A stretch of 64,000 bases of DNA, taken from NCBI RefSeq assembly GCF_033843645.1, contig NZ_JAWXVZ010000007.1, forward strand, positions 1-64,000, read 5' to 3'. The notes below the pieces were generated by a model, which was not told where the DNA came from, did not search any database, and worked only from the letters and a program-made list of their open reading frames with translations. Shown piece by piece: positions 60,074 to 64,000 of this stretch (position 1 is the stretch's first letter; every line of letters begins with the position of its first letter). Origin of the DNA: Pseudovibrio zosterae. GTDB taxonomy: Bacteria; Pseudomonadota; Alphaproteobacteria; Rhizobiales; Stappiaceae. Position numbers and translations under genes: made by a program.

Positions 60074-61195
60074 ATGCAAGTGACTGACGTTGTGGTGTTC
60101 CCCTGGAACAAGAATTTTGAGACAGGCATTGCCACCGTTGATGAGCAGCACAAGCAGTTGGTGAACCTGTTGAACCGGCTGGCCAGCACGCTTGTTTCCG
60201 ATGACCCGGTTGGGGTCGCGGTCGTGTTCAACGAGCTTGCCGATTATGCTTCCTATCACTTCGCAGAGGAAGAAGAGGTCTGGGAAACCTACTTTGACGG
60301 CGCGGATGATTGGAAGAACGCACACCTGAAAAGCCACGGCTCGTTCTTGCCGAGCGTTCTTCAAATCAAGGAAAAGGCCGCCGATGAACCCTGGCAAGAA
60401 GTGACAGAGAAAGTGCTGCGGTTCCTGATCCGCTGGCTGGCCTTTCACATTCTGGACGAAGACAAGAAGATGAGCTTCGTGGTTCAGGCCATGGACAGTG
60501 GGTTGAGTTTTTCCGAGGCCAAGGTGGCTGCAGATCAGCAGATGGGCGGTTCCATTCGTGTTCTGATCGAGACCGTCTTGAACATGTATGACGAACTGTC
60601 TCTTCACGCCATTGAACTCATTCGGGAGCGCCAACGCCGTATCCTTATTGAAGAAGAACTGAAGCAGCTCAACGAGAAGCTGGAAAAGCTCTCAATTACC
60701 GACGAGCTGACGGGGCTTTACAATCGCCGCTACTTCAATGTGCTCATATCTGATGAACTGCGACGGGCTGCGGCTGCCAACAAGCAGGTGGCCTTTCTGT
60801 CGTTGGATCTGGACCACTTCAAGCGGGTCAACGACACCTACGGGCATTTGCAGGGCGACAAGGTGCTTCAGGACGTGGGGACCATTCTGGCCCGTCACAG
60901 CAAAACGGCAGTCGGTTCCGCGTTCCGCATGGGCGGTGAAGAGCTGCTGATCGTTAGTGTGGGGCATGGACAGGCGGAAGCAGTTAAGTTGGCTGAGCGC
61001 GTTCGCGAGGAGGTCGCGACAATCCTGATCCGGGATGAAGCGGGCGGGCCAGCGTGCCGGTTGACCACGTCGATTGGTGTTGTTGCCCGTGTGCCTGCAT
61101 CTGGCGAGGGGCCAGAGCTGTTCTTGGAACAGGCGGACAGGGCACTTTATCAAGCCAAGCAAGAGGGGCGGAACCGCGTTCGGTTCATGGACTGA
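60074..61195 (+). CDS. Hemerythrin-GGDEF protein (putative oxygen-responsive diguanylate cyclase)
   Basis: A 373-aa cytoplasmic protein. Residues 1-135 form a bacteriohemerythrin domain with the diiron ligands visible in VDEQHKQLVNLL, YASYHFAEEEEVW, HLKSHGSFLP and WLAFHILDEDKKM. A coiled linker (about residues 160-215) leads to a GGDEF domain with SITDELTGLYNRRYF, DLDHFKRVNDTYGH and active-site GGEEL in place of GGDEF/GGEEF. No RxxD inhibitory site precedes it. ATG at 60074 or TTG at 60056 could start it; neither has a good ribosome-binding site. It would couple oxygen or redox state to c-di-GMP level. Its stop lies 6 bp from the convergent LysR stop. Confidence 0.88.
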   Translation: MQVTDVVVFPWNKNFETGIATVDEQHKQLVNLLNRLASTLVSDDPVGVAVVFNELADYASYHFAEEEEVWETYFDGADDWKNAHLKSHGSFLPSVLQIKEKAADEPWQEVTEKVLRFLIRWLAFHILDEDKKMSFVVQAMDSGLSFSEAKVAADQQMGGSIRVLIETVLNMYDELSLHAIELIRERQRRILIEEELKQLNEKLEKLSITDELTGLYNRRYFNVLISDELRRAAAANKQVAFLSLDLDHFKRVNDTYGHLQGDKVLQDVGTILARHSKTAVGSAFRMGGEELLIVSVGHGQAEAVKLAERVREEVATILIRDEAGGPACRLTTSIGVVARVPASGEGPELFLEQADRALYQAKQEGRNRVRFMD

Positions 61196-61201
61196 ACCTT
61201 T

Positions 61202-62095
61202 TTATGGGCCGCCTTCACCTGAGCGAAAAAAGCCGACAAAGGCACGCAAGCACGGATGGCCGCGATAGTCTTTGGGATAGTAGATGTAAAGGGCCGGATA
61301 CTCGTAGGCAAACTCGGAGAGGGCGGCAACCAGCTTCCCGCTAGCCAGTTCGCGTGCGACCAGCTGATCAGAGGTGAGAATGAGGCCGTGCCCTCGGCGG
61401 GCGCGATCCACCAAAACACCCAGGCTGGACGATGTGAGAGAACCTGACACCGGTTGAACCTGTACTTCACCTTCGATCTGAAAACGCCATTCCGCGGTCC
61501 GCCGGGAGTCCACGAACCGGTACTGCAAGCAATCGTGCGCGACCAGATCTTGCGGGACTTGCGGCACGCCATGGTCTTGAAAGTAATCTGAAGAGCCCAG
61601 CACGACCGTGCGGTGCGGTGGGGAGATCTGCGCTGCGATGACTTCATCATGCAATCTGTGGCCAAATCGGATGCCAGCATGAAACCCCTCTGCTGCAACA
61701 GAAACCATCTGATCGCTGAGGGTCAGGTCCAATGAGATGTCGGGATAGGTCGCGTAGAACTCGGCAAGTCGATCTGCGAGACAGACCTCATATGCGATCT
61801 CTGGCAAATTGAGCCGCAGCGTTCCGCGGATTTTCTGATCCCGTTCCTGCGTGTTTTCAATGGCGCGCCTGAGCTTTTCAAAAGCTGGAAGGCCCTGTTC
61901 CCAAAGCTCATGCCCTGCATCCGTGAGCGTGACAGAGCGTGTGGTTCGCACAAACAAGCGCACGCCCAACTGCTGCTCCAAGGCTCTCAATTGATGGCTG
62001 ACGGTGGATGGCTGGAGGTTGAGCTCAGCCGCGGCAGCACGCACGGAGCCGCGCTTTGCAATGGTAAAAAAGAGCTCGAGACTGTTTAGAGGCAT
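61202..62095 (-). CDS. LysR-family regulator beside the alpha/beta hydrolase
   Basis: A 297-aa LysR regulator: N-terminal LELFFTIAKRGSVRAAAAEL and recognition helix QPSTVSHQLRALEQQLG (residues 28-44), then a ligand-binding domain. ATG at 62095 or 62104 is possible; neither has a clear ribosome-binding site. The frame stays open far upstream as an antisense shadow of the hydrolase gene, which is disregarded. It is divergent from the hydrolase, which is its likely target. Confidence 0.85.
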   Translation of the reverse strand: MPLNSLELFFTIAKRGSVRAAAAELNLQPSTVSHQLRALEQQLGVRLFVRTTRSVTLTDAGHELWEQGLPAFEKLRRAIENTQERDQKIRGTLRLNLPEIAYEVCLADRLAEFYATYPDISLDLTLSDQMVSVAAEGFHAGIRFGHRLHDEVIAAQISPPHRTVVLGSSDYFQDHGVPQVPQDLVAHDCLQYRFVDSRRTAEWRFQIEGEVQVQPVSGSLTSSSLGVLVDRARRGHGLILTSDQLVARELASGKLVAALSEFAYEYPALYIYYPKDYRGHPCLRAFVGFFRSGEGGP

Positions 62096-62206
62096 GCGCT
62101 GCATTGTTCGAAAAATGCCAGCAGTATCTTCGATTTTCAAGTTCTTATTTTCAGCAGTTCGTCCCTCTATTTTGACTGTAATGGGATCCGGACACTGGAG
62201 GTACAC

Positions 62207-63088
62207 ATGACGATCATCAGCAAAAAACTTCAATTTTCCGTAGAGGGCGACGTTCTTCAGGCGGTGCTTTACACCCCGGAACGCGCCGGGAATGGGCCTT
62301 TGCCGGGCGTTGTCGTGACCGGAGCGTGGACCACCGTTAAAGAGCAAATGCCAACCACCTATGCCAAGGCCTTGGCGCAGCGCGGCTTTGCAGCACTGGT
62401 CTTTGATTTTCGCGGGTGGGGCCAGTCTGCGGGCGAGCCAAGGTATCTGGAAGATCCAGCACGCAAAACGGAAGACACCCGCCATGCAGCGCGCTTTCTT
62501 GCCTCCTTGCCGGAGGTGGATGAAGCATCTGTTTATGGCGTCGGGATATGCGCATCTTCGGGGTACATGGCAGACGCTGTTGCCACCGTGCCGGTTCTGC
62601 AAAAGCTTGCACTTGTGGCTCCATGGCTGCATGACCCGGAAATGGCGACACAGATTTATGGCGGTCCGGATATGGCGCAGTCTCTGATAGCGGCAGGGCG
62701 TGAAGCAGCCAGTGCGGCGGAGCCAACTTACATGGTTGCAGCCAGCGCGACCGATGAGAATGCGCTCATGTATCAGGCCCCATATTACACCGAGACGGAC
62801 CGGGGCATGATTGCCGCTTATGACAACAAGTTCAACGTTGCCTCCTGGGAGCCGTGGCTGTCCTATGATGCGCAGCAAATTGCCGAGAAGTTGTCGAAGG
62901 CGACCTTGATTGTGGCCTCGGAAGCAGCGGCTTTGCCCGCAAGCGCGCATGCGTTTGTAAAGCGCACCCATGCGCCAATTAGCGAAGTCTGGCTTGACGA
63001 TGTTTCGCAGTTTGACTTCTACGACAAACCGGCAGTGGTGGAGCAGGTTGCGGACGAACTTGCTGTTTTCTTTAAAAGCGAGGGCTGA
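62207..63088 (+). CDS. Alpha/beta hydrolase
   Basis: A 293-aa alpha/beta hydrolase of the dienelactone-hydrolase/YcjY-like group: FDFRGWGQSAGEP (about residue 67) and a nucleophile elbow GVGICASSGYMA (about residue 111) in which Cys rather than Ser occupies the nucleophile position. The C-terminal motif is VSQFDFYDKP, where relatives I know have His before FDxYD, so the expected catalytic His appears to be Gln. It may be inactive as a hydrolase or use another residue. GGAGG precedes the ATG. It is followed 4 bp later by the SnoaL-like gene. Confidence 0.8.
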   Translation: MTIISKKLQFSVEGDVLQAVLYTPERAGNGPLPGVVVTGAWTTVKEQMPTTYAKALAQRGFAALVFDFRGWGQSAGEPRYLEDPARKTEDTRHAARFLASLPEVDEASVYGVGICASSGYMADAVATVPVLQKLALVAPWLHDPEMATQIYGGPDMAQSLIAAGREAASAAEPTYMVAASATDENALMYQAPYYTETDRGMIAAYDNKFNVASWEPWLSYDAQQIAEKLSKATLIVASEAAALPASAHAFVKRTHAPISEVWLDDVSQFDFYDKPAVVEQVADELAVFFKSEG

Positions 63089-63092
63089 GGTC

Positions 63093-63551
63093 ATGCAGGA
63101 CTATCACGCTCTTTGCAATTTGGTGTCCAAGTTTTTTGCTGCGGTCGATCGCCTTGATTGGCCGCAGGTATGTAGCCTCATGGCCGAGACGGTTCGGCTG
63201 GATTACCGTTCCTTGACGGGGCAACCGGCAGAGCTGTTGAGGCCGCAGCAGATCACAGAAGCATGGGGCATGATGATGCCCAACTACGACGCCATTCATC
63301 ATCAGATTGGCAACCTGATTGTTGAGGTAGAAGGCGACGAGGCTACGGTGTCTTGCCACGGGATGGCGTCTCACTTCATAAAAGGAACTTCAGGAAGCGG
63401 GCACCAGCTCATCGTCGGCACTTACACGTTCAGGTTGGTGCGTCAGGATAAGGTATGGCGGATCGAAGAAATGACCTTTCACTTCAAGTTCGCGGCTGGC
63501 GATCATACGGTTGGTGAAGAGGCAAAGGCCCGGTCCTCTGGCGTTTCCTGA
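63093..63551 (+). CDS. SnoaL/NTF2-like protein
   Basis: A 152-aa NTF2-fold protein: an N-terminal helix with KFFAAVDRLDWPQVCSLMAETVRLDYRSL (core FAAVDRLDWPQV), an HHQIGN segment (about residue 69) and a C-terminal sheet GTYTFRLVRQDKVWRIEEMTFHF (core WRIEEMTF). Proteins of this fold act as small isomerases, hydratases or ligand binders. It is cotranscribed with the hydrolase. The substrate is unknown. Confidence 0.8.
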   Translation: MQDYHALCNLVSKFFAAVDRLDWPQVCSLMAETVRLDYRSLTGQPAELLRPQQITEAWGMMMPNYDAIHHQIGNLIVEVEGDEATVSCHGMASHFIKGTSGSGHQLIVGTYTFRLVRQDKVWRIEEMTFHFKFAAGDHTVGEEAKARSSGVS

Positions 63552-63603
63552 AGACGCTTAAGGCACTGGGCCGTGATGTCACGCAAGCAGGGGAGGCCGC
63601 AGG

Positions 63604-64000
63604 ATGCATGACGTCAGTAAAGTGAACGCATGGCTAATAAATGAGGGGCGCACTAAGGGCGACCTGGAGTGGCTGGTTCGAGGCTATTGTGAAGCTCTCG
63701 TTGATCTTGGGGTGCCGCTGAACCGCGTTAGAGTGGGGCAGCACCTCGCCAGTCCGCTGCTTAGCGCATGGGGCGTTATCTGGACCCTGGAAGCCGGTAC
63801 AGCGGCCTACGAGGTGCCGGTTGGGGCGCTCGATAGTGTCGCATGGAAGGGAAGCCCCTTTGAGTACATTGTGCAAGAGCGGAAACTGCTACGGGTACCA
63901 ATTCATGAGCTCGACCTGGATCAGACGCATAGCGTGTATCGGGAACAGGCAGAAGCGGGGGCGACTGACTTTCTCGCCATGCCATTAGAGTACGGGGATG
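63604..64000 (+). CDS. N-terminal part of a probable adenylate/guanylate cyclase (cut by the window end)
   Basis: An open frame from ATG 63604 (GGGGAGGCCGCAGG upstream) runs to the window end, giving 132 residues. The sequence WLVRGYCEALVDLGVPLNRVRVGQHLASPLLSAWG (core LVDLGVPLNRVRVG) and the final GATDFLAMPLEYGD match the N-terminal sensory region common in alphaproteobacterial class III cyclases. The catalytic domain would lie beyond the window, so the assignment is provisional. Confidence 0.6.
   Translation, partial: MHDVSKVNAWLINEGRTKGDLEWLVRGYCEALVDLGVPLNRVRVGQHLASPLLSAWGVIWTLEAGTAAYEVPVGALDSVAWKGSPFEYIVQERKLLRVPIHELDLDQTHSVYREQAEAGATDFLAMPLEYGD

Noticed and set aside
61202..63094. A 630-residue minus-strand protein
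   Set aside because: Only the last 297 residues are a LysR protein. The rest is an antisense shadow of the alpha/beta hydrolase gene, which has a ribosome-binding site and recognised motifs.
1..64000. CRISPR arrays, tRNA/rRNA genes, insertion sequences or prophage
   Set aside because: No regularly spaced repeats, tRNA-like cloverleaf, rRNA sequence, transposase or phage protein was seen anywhere in the window.

Overview
The window reads as chromosomal DNA of a metabolically versatile, probably marine alphaproteobacterium. Supporting signs are a rhizobial-type heme degradase (HmuQ) beside hmuTUV, a class I PHA synthase, a TRAP transporter for sugar acids, the NAGGN osmolyte trio and a RutR-type regulator. 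A Stappiaceae- or Rhodobacteraceae-like host would fit, but the sequence alone does not settle the genus. No rRNA, tRNA, CRISPR array, insertion sequence or phage gene was recognised. Apart from an unassigned A-rich left end (1-856) and an AT-rich island (about 52924-53594), the window is densely packed with operons.

Layout: (1) 857-5251, a tryptophanase operon: a 34-residue TnaC-like leader, then tnaA, tnaB, pdxY and ridA, closed by a strong terminator. (2) 5516-8924, heme use: hmuQ divergent from hmuTUV. (3) 9094-13091, a BtsS/BtsR two-component system followed by a CstA/BtsT-family transporter whose upstream region carries three BtsR-like direct repeats. (4) 13232-14278, an M42 peptidase. 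(5) 14372-27310, an 11-kb phosphonate operon: a divergent LysR regulator, a five-gene peptide-type ABC importer, a GNAT enzyme, a phosphonate monoester hydrolase-like phosphatase, an inositol-phosphatase-like enzyme, phnW and phnX, then a TetR gene. (6) 27341-31153, a LysR/WrbA/DsbA-like/EamA group on the minus strand and an ArsR gene with a palindrome just upstream. (7) 31380-33212, phaC. (8) 33255-38552, a MarR regulator divergent from the N-acetylglutaminylglutamine amide (NAGGN) trio. (9) 39193-45234, a LacI regulator divergent from a TRAP transporter and a xylonate-type dehydratase, with the operator placed between the -35 and -10 boxes. (10) 45304-59911, rutR, a seven-gene coenzyme F420 operon (LLM oxidoreductase, npdG, cofE, cofC, cofD, cofH, cofG) and, divergently, a reductive pyrimidine degradation operon (aminotransferase, ureidopropionase, dihydropyrimidinase, NCS1 permease). 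(11) 60074-64000, a hemerythrin-GGDEF protein, a LysR regulator divergent from an alpha/beta hydrolase and a SnoaL-like protein, and the start of a probable nucleotide cyclase cut by the window end.

The most notable system is region 10. It has everything needed to make F420, reduce it with NADPH and hand it to one luciferase-like oxidoreductase, placed head to head with the downstream half of uracil catabolism. The usual first enzyme, dihydropyrimidine dehydrogenase (PreA/PreT), is absent from the window. The simplest inference is that the LLM enzyme is an F420H2-dependent uracil/thymine reductase supplying the dihydropyrimidinase. A near-consensus RutR box precedes the pyrimidine operon, and a 37-bp inverted repeat covers the cofG ribosome-binding site.

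Other strong points are the TnaC-like peptide with exact spacing of its Trp, Asp and Pro, the coupling of tryptophanase to PLP kinase and RidA, the BtsR-box triplet, and a phosphonate operon apparently built for aminoethylphosphonate conjugates rather than the free compound.
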